Shown here piece by piece: positions 43,201-52,300 of a DNA stretch of 64,000 nt. Below the pieces are notes generated by a model. That model was not told the origin of the DNA. It ran no database searches and was given only the letters and a program-made list of their open reading frames with translations. The position numbers were made by a program, and so were the translations under genes. This stretch comes from Phalacrocorax aristotelis. Its lineage: Eukaryota > Chordata > Aves > Suliformes > Phalacrocoracidae. Each line of letters begins with the position of its first letter. The stretch's first letter is position 1. Location of the stretch: the NCBI RefSeq assembly GCF_949628215.1, contig NC_134284.1:7863850-7927849 (forward strand). Reading direction: 5' to 3'.

Positions 43201-46200
43201 GTGCCCCTGATATCAATCAGGGTTTGTTATTTAAGCAAAACAGTATCAAAACAGTACTAAGTATATCTTGAGACAATCAAACCAAAGCATTTCAAAGCTA
43301 CCTCATTGGTCAGGAGCATATAAGAATCCCTAAGTCTGGTCAGACCAACACACCACCAACCTCAGTACGTCGCTTCTAACCATGGACAAACTGGCAGCTC
43401 CATGGGAGTAGCATAAAAAACAGGAGAATAAACCTCAGAAAACATTCTAAATCTCCAAAAGCTTGTAAATCAGAGGTATCCTAAGCCAGAGGTAGTGTCT
43501 TTGATTTCAGACACCCCCAGGGACTCTTCTTCCATGAACTCATCCAAATACTTTTTGACCCAAGAACATTTTAGCACCTACAACAGCCCCCTTCACAAAA
43601 TTCCACTAATTCCTGAAAAGCCAGGGTTTTTCTGAAAATACTTAATTTTACTTCATGCTTCCTAGCTGCTGGCCAAGACACACTGATTCTTTCCTTAAAC
43701 TAATGACCATTCTACAACCATCATAACTGCTTTCGCTTCCAATCTATCATCAAAATGAGTAATTTTCTTGCCAAAAGCAGAGTGAAGTCTATGCTATCAG
43801 AAGAATTAATTGTTCCTCCAGCTTTAAAAAAACATTCCCCCCCAAACCTGCAAAGTAAAATAAGCTACATGTAGCCAAATATTTCAGCAATCAATTCTTG
43901 CTACCCCTTGTAAATGCTGAAGCTTTGAAATATGCTCCAACACTGCACGAGAGTATCTATAGCCTGAACATGGCCTCATCTACTTCATGATATTAACATG
44001 TTTACATAAGTTTACATATTTACCATTACATGTAAGTACCTAATTTAGATAACCACCTCAAGTCTGAAAGATTCCCAAGAGGATACACATCTTTGTCTTT
44101 TTTTGTTTTAAAGAATGTCCTGTTGAGATGCAATTCAGCCATATTTACGAGGTTCCCAGAGTTTATAAAATTCCTTTAATAAGCTGCCTTCTTCACCCCC
44201 CAGGAGAAAGAAGAAGGGGGGGGGGAACAACGGGAAAAAAAAAAAAAAACACAAAACAAGAAGAGGAGCATGAAGCATGCAAATAAAATCCGAAATCTGT
44301 GGGGTTTGGTGGGTTTGTTTTTTATGTAAAGAACAGAAAATGTTAGATAACAAAACACTCCCATAATGTCACTGAATAGTTGGGAAAAAGCGCATCTATA
44401 AAATTAGATAAACTAGCAACTTCAGCTGTATGTCACTGTCACTTTATATGATAGAAAATGTATTAAGAACCACATTAATCTTTATGCACATTTGAGTTAC
44501 TTAAAAGGATGCACACCGTTTATACCGAAATTGTGTATACTTTGTTCTGAATATTTATGTTTCTTAATTATTATTCCTATTCATTAAAACATTTGGAAGT
44601 AGCATTCTCTCTCAACACATTCTTCAGTGAGTCTGCAGTATCAGAGAGTTCTCAGTCTCACTTCTACCTAGTTCAGAAAACATGAAGGAACTGTACAATT
44701 GAGACCTTTATTTCCACTGAGCATTATCAGCCTGTAAGCACCAAAAGAAGAAAGTGGAACTCTATTTTCCCCAAAAAGTTGCCAAGTGCTCCTATGATAC
44801 TCCTTTTTTACACTTTATCTTCCTTCTCTGAGAGTTCCTGTAGTGCATCTCCAGTGTCTTCCCATCCAACACTACAGAGCCACTTACCTCCTAAAGCAAA
44901 CAATTATTTCTAAGAAATACAGCAAGCCCATATTGCTCAATGTTATGTAACTCCTCTAAAGTGCAGAAACATCTTAGAAAACACAGACTGAATTTATCTC
45001 TGTGTAACAGCTACCAACATCAAGGTCATTACACTGAGAGATCAAAGGTACAGTTACAATTACACAACACTTACAGTGAAAATCATTCTTTTAGTCCACA
45101 GAATAGAGAACAAATCCAGCCTATTACTTCAAGTGATCAACACACTGTGCAAGGCCAGACTACTTCCTTTCAACACAGCAGTGAGTAAATGCTAAAAAAG
45201 TTGCTGCGGCAGCCAGTATTACAAGTGAAAGGGAAAAAGTATACTACAGTTCAAGTACTACACTCCCGATATTTGACATTTCTGTACTTGATACTGATTT
45301 GCACACACAGATTTGGCAAATAATTATGCTGCTTCACTTGTGCACACAGACAGAACAGCCATGTACCTGAACAGTTGGAACAGATAGTGTAAAATTATTA
45401 AGGTTGAAAGTCTGATGTGAACACCGACATAAGTCAGGACTTCTCCAGATCCAAAGGGTTGAGACCCTCTGTCAGTCATTATGGCTATGATATAAACCCC
45501 AAGACGATAGAGTCACATGTACTTTAATTTAATTATAAAAATATATCCCACAGACAGGTAGAACAATAGAGTGAGAAGTTCATTACAAGATCCACGAAAG
45601 ACTAAACTGTTACTGCAGATCATTCCCTGCACCATCACCCCTCTATGCAAAGAGCACTTTTATTAGGGGTGGGCAATTCTTCCAGTCAATTGAACTATAC
45701 AGGAAAAAAAAAGGGAGTGGGTGGGGAAATCCCGCCGAAGTCCCAGTAATTTTATACCACAGGTAAGGAAGCATCTTATTCTTTGGAACAATAAAAGTAA
45801 TAAATTCAGACAGGAAAATAAAATCACATATATCGCTAACTCATTTGGTTTTCCACATACTTTATAAAAAGCATCGTTTGCAAAGTTATCAAGTTAACTT
45901 TGAAAGAACTTGTAATTGCCAGCACTGAGAAACAATGTTTAGAGAGTTTACCATCATGCCAAAACTAAGAAGTAACCTGCGTGAGGAAAGCTGCATCTAA
46001 ACCATCCAACTCTCATATTCCCATATTAATTATCTGTTGTCATGCTAGCGAATTTTTTTTCCTTTCAACCCAGAAGGCCTCAATGATCAAGAAATTCACA
46101 TTTGCACTTAGTATCACACAGATTAACAACACCCTCAGCAGCTTCAAGGAACAAAACTCTTGTTTGGGGTCCAAACTATTAAGGCATTATGAGTCACAAA

Positions 46201-48676
46201 ATATATCGGGACTTTACAACTTGAGTTGTAGAACAAGAAAAAAAACACAGGCCCGGTAAACACATCTCTTCCAAAAATATTCTCACCACACTCCTCTATC
46301 GGTCTTCACCACTGTACAGGTTGACATTTAAAATCCAAAGGCAATGCCCTCCCCCGCTTCTATCCTGGTCTTCTAAAGTTATAAAAAAACCCCACCCTCA
46401 TGCATTCGCACTGTGCGGTGACTATGCTGTCCCTGTCCCATGACCTGATGCACACATGAGGTAGAGTGAATCAACACATATATAGCCAGGGTCAGAACTA
46501 CTATGCTACCTTCAGAAATAAGCAAGTAAAACACTATGGCCATGGATGACAAACAGCAATTACACGCAAAAGCAGCAGACTTGGCAAGAACACATCACGG
46601 TGTCTAGAGGCCACATGAGTTCACAGCAGCACTTTTTCAGTCCAATAGCTTTCAAAGTCTCCGAATTGAGCTTTACATTAGAGTACATAATGCAGTACTT
46701 CGTTTTAAAGTAACAACCCCATACAGAAAACAAACGTGTCAAGATGGTTTTGTTTGCTAATGAGTGGCACTAAGCAACTTATTTGTAAACAGTGCTACAT
46801 TACTAAGGCACTAGAGAAAACCAGAGAAACAGTCAATTGTTCTCTGCTAAAAATGCCCACCAATACCCACCAAACTGATTTTAAAAACAGCCATTCCACA
46901 CGGCTCAAAACAGTAAGACAGGCAGTAAATGCAGGAAATGGCAAAACCTCTTCATTTGTTTCCCTTGGTGTTTTTATAAATTTCTTTCATAATTATAGTT
47001 GTAACAAAAATAGCACAGATCGTATGCTTATTATAAAGCTGAAAAACTCCTGAAAGAATTGCCCAGGCTCGGGTCTAGTTCTTGGTTCTGAAATCTGAAT
47101 GTAAATACCTCGCAAATGTCGTCTGCTGTTGCAGCGTACTATTAAAAACTCTAATTACAGTGCAATTTGATGGAATGCCTCTTCAAGACAGTAAACATTC
47201 ACTCAATACAAGAATCAACAAAATTCTTCAGAAGCAATAAAAGTTGTTAACTGTTGTCTACATTTCTGTCTGATAAAAGAATAATGACTTCTATATGGAT
47301 ACCTCACATTCAGTGGATTTTGTAATCTGTACATAAGCTTGTGATAGTCTGTGCACAGTTTTGTTTTTATGTGCGAAACGAATTTAGTAGAGGTGTCCTT
47401 TCTATTACTAAAAGTAAACGTTAACAACAAGAGATCTATACTAGAATTCCAACGCTTGCTCTCTACCCTGAAGAGTTATTCAGTTTTTGTTTCTAAGACG
47501 ATGTTCGCACTTTTATGTATAATAAAATGACCACGCTGCAGAGCCATCAACTCCTCGCTGTTCTTCAGCGGCTGTCTCTCCCATACGAAATCTCCAAAGA
47601 AACGAGACAGGGGAGCGAGCACAGGCTCGACCTGTCCCCACCCAGGGTGCCTGGCCACGTCCTGTAGATGAGAATTACCTGAGCACCCCTTCCTCGTCCT
47701 CCCCCCGCTCGGGCGGCCGGCATCCCTGCCTCCTCACAACTCCCCCTTCTCCCCCCAACGCAACCGCTGGCCGAGCTTCGGGGCGGCGCCGGCCCCGCCA
47801 GGCCCGGAGGCTCCCGCTCCCCAGCACCCGCGCCCGGGGCTGAGGCAGCCGCCGGCCCAGGGAGCCCCGGAGTCATTGTGCCGAGGGAGATGATGGCAGC
47901 TGTCAAGGCGCCGCTCGCCCCGCCGCGGGCGGGAGGAGGAGGGCAGCCCCGCTCCGTGGCAGCGCCCGCCGCCCTTCCCTTGCCGTCCCCCGGGTCCCGC
48001 AAAGCAAGCGCGGGCAGGAGGCCTGCGGCGCCCGGGCTGCCTCCAGAGCCCGGAGCCCAGGCGGGCGCCATGCTAAAAACCAAAATGGCTGCCCCAGGGA
48101 AGGGAGCCCAGCTCAGGCCGTGAGGGGCTGCGCCTCCGCCGGCCCCGCCGCTTCGCCCGCCGGCCCTCGCCCAGGTACCGTCCCCGAATCACAGCGGCCA
48201 GCTCCGGCCTCAGGGGCCCATGGGGCCCGACGAGCCCCACTCGCCTGCACAGCCCTGTTCCCGCAGCCCGAGCGCGGCCCGCTCCCTGGAGCCCACCGCG
48301 CCGGTTCCAGCCCGCGCCTCGCCCCGCAGGAAGCCTGCCCCAGCCCCCGTACCTGGAGCTCGGCCCGCTCCACCTCCCAGTGCGCCCTCTCCATCTCGAA
48401 GCGAGCCCACTCGTGCTGGATGTAGTGCAGGATCCCCGGGATGGTGTAGTGCTGGGGCCGGGACAGCTCGGCGGGGCCCGCCGCCTCCTGGCCAGCCGGG
48501 GCCGCGGGGCCCTGGGGCTGCTGCTGCTGCCCTCCTCCGCCGCCGCCGCCAGCTCCGGCCCCCACACAGCCCCCACCCGACTGCAGGTTCACGTTCCCAC
48601 CCGCCTGCGGCGGCTGCTGCGGTCTCGGGGCGGCTGCCATCCCACCGCCTCCTCCGACGCCGGGGTGCTCGTCCAT
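1156..48676 (-). CDS. STRN3: Striatin-3, N-terminal 475 codons in ten exons (partial gene)
   Basis: STRN3 is a cytoplasmic scaffold and regulatory B''' subunit of PP2A in the STRIPAK complex, bringing phosphatase together with GCK-family kinases, MOB and STRIP proteins. Coding exons joined in transcript order: 48353-48676, 26895-26998, 21803-21876, 21504-21585, 21029-21208, 20433-20565, 18617-18758, 13071-13181, 6937-7077, 1156-1289. They total 1425 nt, exactly 475 codons, with matching phase at each junction and GT/AG borders throughout. Visible parts: Gly/Gln/Pro-rich N-terminus (1-70), aromatic caveolin-binding motif and coiled coil (about 77-140), calmodulin-binding region (about 170-195), acidic linker (about 256-346), cassette (347-430). 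The WD40 repeats that complete the roughly 800-residue protein are outside the window. STRN3 is chosen over STRN and STRN4 because the linker and cassette sequence follows the STRN3 protein I remember almost residue for residue. Identification is from memory of the family, not from a search. Confidence 0.97.
3095..3121 (+). repeat. G-run cluster
   Basis: Several runs of three to nine G within 27 nt of AT-rich intron 9; it can form a G-quadruplex on the plus strand in principle. Confidence 0.6.
4957..4980 (+). repeat. G-run cluster
   Basis: G4, G7 and G6 runs separated by single A residues, the form of a potential G-quadruplex, in STRN3 intron 9. Confidence 0.6.
6937..7077 (-). CDS. STRN3: STRN3 coding exon 9, second half of the cassette (residues 384-431)
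   Basis: Acceptor ATTTACAG; GA completes Arg384. It encodes [40 protein letters not shown] and GARAEE, ending with G before GTACAA. The exon is 141 nt and phase 1 at both ends, so it can be skipped alone or with exon 8. The Ser/Arg-Pro stretch offers likely phosphorylation sites (inference). VNRTKLHD and EIPH are small differences from the mammalian sequence as recalled. Confidence 0.95.
7078..13070 (-). other. STRN3: STRN3 intron 8
   Basis: A 6-kb AT-rich intron inside the alternative cassette. It contains a perfect 12-bp inverted repeat at 9177-9203, T/G-rich low complexity at 10085-10140 and A-rich low complexity at 12930-12990. A 129-codon open frame on the opposite strand (11434-11823) shows no recognisable protein. 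Confidence 0.85.
9177..9203. repeat. Perfect 12-bp inverted repeat with 3-nt loop
   Basis: The arm TGAAAGCATCTT (9177-9188) and its exact complement AAGATGCTTTCA (9192-9203) flank TTG. It lies within STRN3 intron 8. Confidence 0.85.
13071..13181 (-). CDS. STRN3: STRN3 coding exon 8, first half of the cassette (residues 347-384)
   Basis: Acceptor CATGTAG; AC completes Asp347. It encodes [20 protein letters not shown] then [16 protein letters not shown], ending with A before GTAAGT. The Lys/Arg-rich tail is a possible nuclear-localisation or RNA-binding type basic patch (inference). The 111-nt length is divisible by three and the exon is phase 1 at both ends. Mammalian STRN3 is known as a long form and a form shorter by 84 residues; exons 8 and 9 together give exactly 84 codons. 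Confidence 0.95.
13182..18616 (-). other. STRN3: STRN3 intron 7
   Basis: A 5.4-kb AT-rich intron. It contains a perfect 20-nt palindrome at 15684-15703 just after an AT-rich tract, and a short AT dinucleotide run at 18449-18461. No gene or transposon was recognised. Confidence 0.85.
15684..15703. repeat. Perfect 20-nt palindrome
   Basis: CTGTTTGCTT and its exact complement meet with no spacer, next to an AT-rich tract, in STRN3 intron 7. Confidence 0.85.
18617..18758 (-). CDS. STRN3: STRN3 coding exon 7 (residues 300-347)
   Basis: Acceptor CTTGCAG before ATT. It encodes [40 protein letters not shown] and SGDGTEW, ending with one extra G before GTAAGG. The segment is essentially identical to mammalian STRN3 as remembered. 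Its last base can join either exon 8 (giving Asp) or exon 10 (giving Ala), so the downstream cassette can be skipped in frame. Length 142 nt. Confidence 0.96.
18759..20432 (-). other. STRN3: STRN3 intron 6
   Basis: A 1.7-kb AT-rich intron. Nothing beyond the splice signals was recognised. Confidence 0.85.
20433..20565 (-). CDS. STRN3: STRN3 coding exon 6 (residues 255-299), acidic linker
   Basis: Acceptor TTATGTAG; first G completes Arg255. It encodes [20 protein letters not shown], then [20 protein letters not shown] and KKHK. The acidic cluster [10 protein letters not shown] resembles a CK2-type region. The exon ends AAA before GTAAAA, a weaker donor than the others in this gene. KKHK appears to carry one more Lys than the mammalian protein as I remember it. 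Length 133 nt. Confidence 0.94.
20566..21028 (-). other. STRN3: STRN3 intron 5
   Basis: A 463-nt AT-rich intron, the first of three short introns (463, 295 and 217 nt) that pack exons 3 to 6 into about 1.4 kb. Nothing else was seen. Confidence 0.85.
21029..21208 (-). CDS. STRN3: STRN3 coding exon 5 (residues 195-255)
   Basis: Acceptor GCATCTAG; first base G completes Gln195. It encodes [20 protein letters not shown], then [20 protein letters not shown] and [19 protein letters not shown], and ends AG before GTAAGT. The 180-nt length is divisible by three. The start is strongly conserved; the Ser/Asn-rich second half is the more variable linker of the family. Confidence 0.96.
21504..21585 (-). 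CDS. STRN3: STRN3 coding exon 4 (residues 168-195), calmodulin-binding region
   Basis: Acceptor TCTTTCAG; AA completes a Glu codon. It encodes [20 protein letters not shown] then GRQLLR, ending CA before GTAAGT. The basic, amphipathic [12 protein letters not shown] part, continuing into exon 5, corresponds to the Ca2+/calmodulin-binding segment of striatins. EVPAV departs slightly from the mammalian form as I remember it. Length 82 nt. Confidence 0.95.
21803..21876 (-). CDS. STRN3: STRN3 coding exon 3 (residues 143-168)
   Basis: Acceptor TTTTTCAG; the first base completes the Arg codon from exon 2. It encodes [20 protein letters not shown] and TFES, a stretch strongly conserved among striatins just after the coiled coil. 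It ends TCA G before GTAACT, leaving one base for the next codon. Length 74 nt. Confidence 0.96.
21877..26894 (-). other. STRN3: STRN3 intron 2
   Basis: A 5-kb intron. A C/T-rich stretch (plus strand) at about 22310-22700 leaves the longest chance frame of the region, with no recognised protein similarity. The remainder is AT-rich without repeats or RNA genes that I can identify. Confidence 0.85.
26895..26998 (-). CDS. STRN3: STRN3 coding exon 2 (residues 109-143), coiled coil
   Basis: Acceptor TTTTCAG precedes GCT CGG ATA; the exon ends GAA AG before GTAGGT, leaving two bases of an Arg codon. It encodes [20 protein letters not shown] followed by [14 protein letters not shown], the second half of the striatin coiled coil, with heptad-spaced hydrophobic residues (I, L, L, I, L, L). 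Length is 104 nt: 34 codons plus two bases. Confidence 0.96.
30931..30970. repeat. Two overlapping hairpins sharing one arm
   Basis: AGATTCTT (30931-30938) pairs with AAGAATCT (30943-30950) across a GAAA loop. GAATCTGCCCT (30945-30955) pairs with AGGGCAGATTC (30960-30970) across another GAAA loop. The middle arm can join only one partner at a time. Located in STRN3 intron 1. Confidence 0.8.
42474..42898 (+). mobile_element. CR1 LINE, 5'-truncated 3' end
   Basis: The fragment opens with the CR1-type phrase GACCTGGAGCATCTCCCACA and ends with the CR1 3' signature GATGATCTCCAGAGGTCCC, then TTCCAACCCC and a terminal ATTCTGTG-type octamer. Translated segments match the C-terminal end of CR1 reverse-transcriptase ORF2 ([19 protein letters not shown], then [15 protein letters not shown], then [18 protein letters not shown]). 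The two parts lie in different frames, so a frameshift falls between about 42585 and 42620. The element is about 425 bp, severely 5'-truncated, not autonomous, and antisense to STRN3 transcription. Such truncated copies are typical of bird genomes. The 5' boundary is approximate. Confidence 0.93.
48081..48093 (+). promoter_or_regulatory. YY1-like site inside STRN3 intron 1
   Basis: CAAAATGGCTGCC closely fits the YY1 consensus and lies in the GC-rich start of intron 1, about 270 bp past exon 1. It could support an internal or antisense promoter; this is inference. Confidence 0.35.
48353..48676 (-). CDS. STRN3: STRN3 coding exon 1 (residues 1-108)
   Basis: The exon opens at ATG 48676-48674, with A at -3 and G at +4, a strong initiation context. 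It encodes a low-complexity head with a Gly run (residues 8-12), a second Met at 13, a seven-Gly run (43-49) and four Gln (50-53). From residue 71 comes the conserved striatin segment [20 protein letters not shown], which contains the aromatic caveolin-binding motif and begins the coiled coil that drives oligomerisation and PP2A scaffolding. It ends GAG CTC CAG before the donor GTACGG, phase 0. The exon lies inside the CpG island. Met13 also has a good context (G at -3 and +4) and could serve as a second start. Confidence 0.96.
48518..48550 (-). repeat. STRN3: Poly-Gly/poly-Gln coding repeat in STRN3 exon 1
   Basis: Codons 43-53 encode seven Gly followed by four Gln as GGN and CAG/CAR runs. 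Such GC-rich triplet tracts tend to vary in length between species and individuals. Confidence 0.8.
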
Positions 48677-48755
48677 TGTCTGCGGGGAGCCCTCCTCCTC
48701 GTCCCGCGGCGGGGGCCTGGAGCGGGGGCCAGGGAGGGGGCGAGTGGCGCTGGCT

Positions 48756-48790
48756 GGGGCGGGGAGGAGGGGGGCGGGGCGGGGGGGGGA
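48756..48790. promoter_or_regulatory. GC-box / G-run cluster (Sp1/KLF-type)
   Basis: Repeated GGGGCGGGG and long G runs lie 80-115 bp upstream of the STRN3 ATG. They fit Sp1/KLF binding and could also fold as a G-quadruplex on the plus strand. Confidence 0.5.
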
Positions 48791-48839
48791 GCTGCGCCGA
48801 GCGGTATCCGGGTGTCAGAGTCGCGCCGAACCACCGCCA

Positions 48840-48849
48840 GCCGCCATTA
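48840..48849 (-). promoter_or_regulatory. YY1-like site
   Basis: On the minus strand this reads TAATGGCGGC, containing the YY1 core ATGGCGGC. It lies about 165 bp upstream of the STRN3 start codon, where YY1 sites often sit just downstream of transcription starts. Binding is inferred. Confidence 0.4.
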
Positions 48850-48905
48850 CAGCCGCCGAGCCCTCGGCCGGCCCGCCCACCTGCCGCCGTGGGGAAGCGG
48901 GGGGG

Positions 48906-48925
48906 AGCGGAGCGGAGCGGAGCGG
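48906..48925 (+). repeat. AGCGG pentamer repeat
   Basis: Four tandem copies of AGCGG in the promoter island, between the STRN3 and AP4S1 start regions. It is probably length-variable. Confidence 0.6.
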
Positions 48926-48941
48926 CGCGGCGCACGCCGGG

Positions 48942-48952
48942 AAATGGCTGCC
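48942..48952 (+). promoter_or_regulatory. YY1-like site on the AP4S1 side
   Basis: AAATGGCTGCC resembles the YY1 consensus on the plus strand, just upstream of the NRF1 site. It also holds an ATG that, if transcribed from upstream, would open an untranslated-region reading frame. Confidence 0.35.
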
Positions 48953-48989
48953 CTCGCCCGCCGGCCTCCTCCTGCCGGGCGGGCACGGC

Positions 48990-48999
48990 GCGCATGCGC
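48990..48999. promoter_or_regulatory. NRF1 site
   Basis: GCGCATGCGC is a perfect palindromic NRF1 consensus, about 315 bp upstream of the STRN3 start codon and on the AP4S1 side of the island. NRF1 sites are common in CpG-island bidirectional promoters. Occupancy is inferred. Confidence 0.6.
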
Positions 49000-49009
49000 G
49001 GGAGGGGAG

Positions 49010-49015
49010 GTGAGG
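49010..49015 (+). promoter_or_regulatory. AP4S1: Candidate donor of AP4S1 first exon
   Basis: GGGGAG followed by GTGAGG is the best plus-strand donor I see on the AP4S1 side of the CpG island and would end a short untranslated exon 1 at 49009. It lies just after the NRF1 site, so transcription would have to begin upstream of it. Weakly supported. Confidence 0.25.
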
Positions 49016-49060
49016 CCGTGCCCGGGGGCGGGAGCGGGCCGGGACTCCCGGGGCCCTCTT

Positions 49061-49088
49061 GGGGGGGGCGGGGGGGGCGGTGGGGTGG
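49061..49088 (+). repeat. G-rich quadruplex-prone tract in the promoter island
   Basis: Runs of G8, G8 and G4 separated by C, CGGT and T. It is on the AP4S1 side of the CpG island and could affect transcription or assembly quality. Confidence 0.6.
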
Positions 49089-49173
49089 TCGCACACCGCC
49101 CCGGGGACAGTCGTGGGGTAGTCCGCCGCCGGGGGGAGCGGGAAGGCCCCGCGCCCCGCCTACGGCCCGGCCC

Positions 49174-49179
49174 CACGTG
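49174..49179. promoter_or_regulatory. CACGTG E-box
   Basis: A single CACGTG in the AP4S1-side half of the CpG island. It is the binding core for MYC/MAX, USF and TFE/MITF factors; which, if any, binds is not visible. Confidence 0.35.
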
Positions 49180-49370
49180 TCGGTGTCAGGGCCGGCAGCC
49201 CCGGACCCGGCCGCGGGGCGGGGGGGAGCGCTGAGGCGGCGGAAGTCGGGATCGGCGGCGCCGCGGCTGCTCCGTGCCTCGGGGGCGTCAGAGGCCCTCG
49301 GGAGAGTCCGCGGGAATGCCGCCCGGCGAGGCCGGGCCTGAGCCCGGGCCTGCTTCCTAAACCGGCCGGC

Positions 49371-52300
49371 GAACAGCAAATCGGGGTGTAAAACGTTTAA
49401 GTCTGTAAAAGTCGGCGCGGTCTAATGGTGCACTGAATTTGCCCCACGAGGAGGGGGTTTTAGTATAGATTTCTTAAATTTGTGGTATGTCTCTGGAAGT
49501 TGGCTAACCATTTGTTAAATGGATGGTCATCTTCATGCTATGTCAATGATAAGGGATGTGGGTCACATATTCTCTCCTGATGAGAAGGGAAAGCGCAAGA
49601 TGTTTGTTATTCAGTAAGCCTTTTCCACATGAGAAAGGTTTTGCAAGAAATTGCCTGTTTATTTTGTCTGGCTCAGTTTTAGCTGTGATAGCAATGCTGT
49701 GTTTGGTGCTGTAGTTTGGGTACGGTGAAAATACCTCAGTTGCACAATATTGCTCTGAAATGCAATATTTACAAATTACCATCTCCTATTTGAAATTATG
49801 TGTAGCTCACCCACTGTGAGTAAGGTAGGAGTTTGGTTTTGCCTCTCTTCAAAATCTTTACATGCTGTACTCATTCAGTAAGAGAATGGATAGTTTATTC
49901 AACAGGGCTCATTCTTGACAGAGCTGGAATTCTGTTAGTTACTGACAAAATAAATACCACTTGTCTCAGTACTGGTGTTTCCTTTCTCTACTAATCTCTC
50001 CTCAGGTGTGTATTGATATTTCAGTTGGCTTATCCCATCCTTCCTTCTCCAGTAAGTCATTTCCTACTAAAATGTAATCCTACAGTCTTCCTGATTCCAG
50101 ACAGATTAGCCAGTCTAAATCCAACTCCTTTCCACCCCAGCTGACTTTTTTCATTGTCTACTGACAGTATCAAACATTACTAAAAATTAGGACTTACCTC
50201 ATAACCAGTTTAGCCTTTTGTTCAGCTCCAATCTTATGGGACACTCCTCATTCTTGAGTATATGGGAGTTACTGTAATTTAATTCCGTTACTATATTCAG
50301 CCAGCATTTTGACAACTCAACAGCAAAGGAAAACTTTTTTACTCTTTCCTTCCTCCCTGACTTCCCTAGATTAATAAGGTTGCTTTTTTAAAATCACTGA
50401 TCCTGAAGCTGATCACAGTATTTTATTTTAAAGCCACATAGACGTAGTTGTTTCATCTTTGGATTCATTATAATGTGTACAGTAATAAGATCTAGAATAC
50501 AAAAATAATTACTATTATGGATAAATAGTAATAACACTGCATGTGATTTTTTTTATTAAAGCCTTGTCCATGGTCCGTAGGAAGAGCAAGCATATTGATA
50601 ATGTTAATGGTCTTCGTTTGCTGCATACTTCTGTAAAATAAATTCATAGCTAGGAAGTTCAGTAGTGTAATATATACCTCAAAAATATTTGTTCCCGGGC
50701 TGTCACCTGCTTGTGCCTCTACCATTTAGTAATTTTTCCTTTTCATTAATGCTTTAACTACAGTTTAACTGACTTTGGTCTACGTTTAGTACACACATAA
50801 AGTGCAGCTACACCTCTGCATCTGGAAAACCAACTTGTTTAGAGTCAGATGTGGACAGATTTCAGTGAATTATTGGCTTGCAGTTCTACCTAACAATTAT
50901 TTTTAATTCTTGGTGAAGCAGATGTATAAAAGTGTGGCGTGCATTTCTTGTTTGCTAGATTTGATCTCTTATACACATTTTAGCTGAGAGCCCTAGAATG
51001 TCGCAAAACTTTGTTATAGTGCAATAACTAAAATGCTTCTAAATCTGCAGATGTTGATGAGAATGGTTTTAGCTTAGGAGACACAACCCTAATTTGAATT
51101 AGAAAGAAAATTAACTCTATCCCAGCTAAAACTATGACAGTCTGCAAGAAGTTTCAAACTCAAGTTGTGTTTTTTCATGTGTTGTCACAGTATGGATAAA
51201 TATTGATGAAATCTTTGACAAAATAAATTTATGTCAAGTGGTTGTATCTACTGGAGGGATAATTAAAAATATGTTTAAAATATGTTTTATATTACTGCAT
51301 ATAGAATCTGCTGGGTTCGCGACATTGAAGACTTAAGACCTTTTTATCCGCAGAACAGGTATTGCAGGCTTTGCCTCTGTAAGAGGTCTCAACCAGTATC
51401 TGAAAAGACACAATTTAGGGGTGTGACTCACAAACAGGGACAACTTATTTTGAGGTGTCTCATGCGGTTATGCAGCCTACAGAGCTGGCATGTCCTGGAA
51501 GCAGTTCCTGAACCATTGTGGTTTCTGTTTCAGCATTTTGAAGCAAACTGGGCAGGTTTCAGTTTGCCTTGAAATACAAGGCAGGAGTTACCTGTTCAGG
51601 CAGGGGGATAAGCTTGATTGGAGGCACTAAAATCAAGAAGCATCTCTCTTCATGGGCCTGAGTCCTTAGTCTTGTGTGTATGTGCTGGTTTAGGAGGAGT
51701 TAAAGCCATCATATTGTAAGTCATCAATGACTACATACTCCATCCATCTACCAGTGCAAGTCACACAAGCCAATCATGATACCAGTTTTCTCTCATAGAT
51801 ATTTATCTGTGAGAGATACTTTAATGAGGCTGAGATCTAACAGAGTGTAACATTGCATATTTAAATCACAGTAGTGAAACTGTAGGTTGTTTGTGTGCAT
51901 GCCAAGTTATCCTTACAGAATAAATATTTTGTAAAGAAAGTAAAGGAGTTCAGAAAAAAGAGCTCAGCCACTCCAGAAGGTAATTTTCTTTTGAAGGAAA
52001 GTTTGCCATTTCAAGACATTTTATGTCTTTCCCCAAGTGATACCTCCTGAGGTTTTTATTTCTAGGGAGTCTTCATTCTGTCATAGAGTTTCATAGGTGT
52101 TTTGTAGATTGGGTATGCACAAAGCATATACTGTAGAAATTTTGTCCAGAATAGACTAATGCATGGCTGACTCTAATGGAGAGAGCTGGACTTGACAGTC
52201 CATCAGGATCTGGATAGTCCCTTCCAGTCTTCTGTTCCTAAGCACATCTGTGATGCAGATAGTTGCCCAGTGACCTGGAATGAGACAGCCTATTCATTTC

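Larger units (their letters stand above)
26999..48352 (-). other. STRN3: STRN3 intron 1 (21 kb)
   Basis: The largest intron, 21,354 nt. Its 5' end lies in the CpG island. It carries the CR1 fragment at 42474-42898, a pair of overlapping hairpins at 30931-30970, an AAGG run near 32424 and an adjoining G and A run at about 44214-44250. The rest is AT-rich sequence in which I see no gene, second transposon or structured RNA. Confidence 0.85.
47690..49370. promoter_or_regulatory. CpG island and bidirectional STRN3/AP4S1 promoter
   Basis: Base composition shifts abruptly from AT-rich to extremely GC- and CpG-rich at about 47690 and back at about 49370. The island covers STRN3 exon 1 (minus strand) and extends past its 5' side towards AP4S1 (plus strand). 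No TATA box is evident. It contains GC boxes, an NRF1 palindrome, YY1-like sites and an E-box, the usual set for a housekeeping bidirectional promoter. The exact transcription starts cannot be read from the sequence; the STRN3 start should lie above 48676 and the AP4S1 start probably within 48850-49250. Confidence 0.85.

Noticed and set aside
48210..49379. Very long overlapping open frames on both strands in the GC-rich island (up to 389 codons)
   Set aside because: They arise because stop codons are rare in extremely GC-rich DNA. Products are low-complexity Pro/Ala/Arg/Gly, several overlap STRN3 exon 1 in the wrong frame, and none resembles a known protein.
52165..52250. Possible decayed CR1 3' end (GGATAGTCCCTTCCAGTC-type wording)
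   Set aside because: Only a few short phrases resemble CR1 and the terminal octamers are missing; too weak to annotate.
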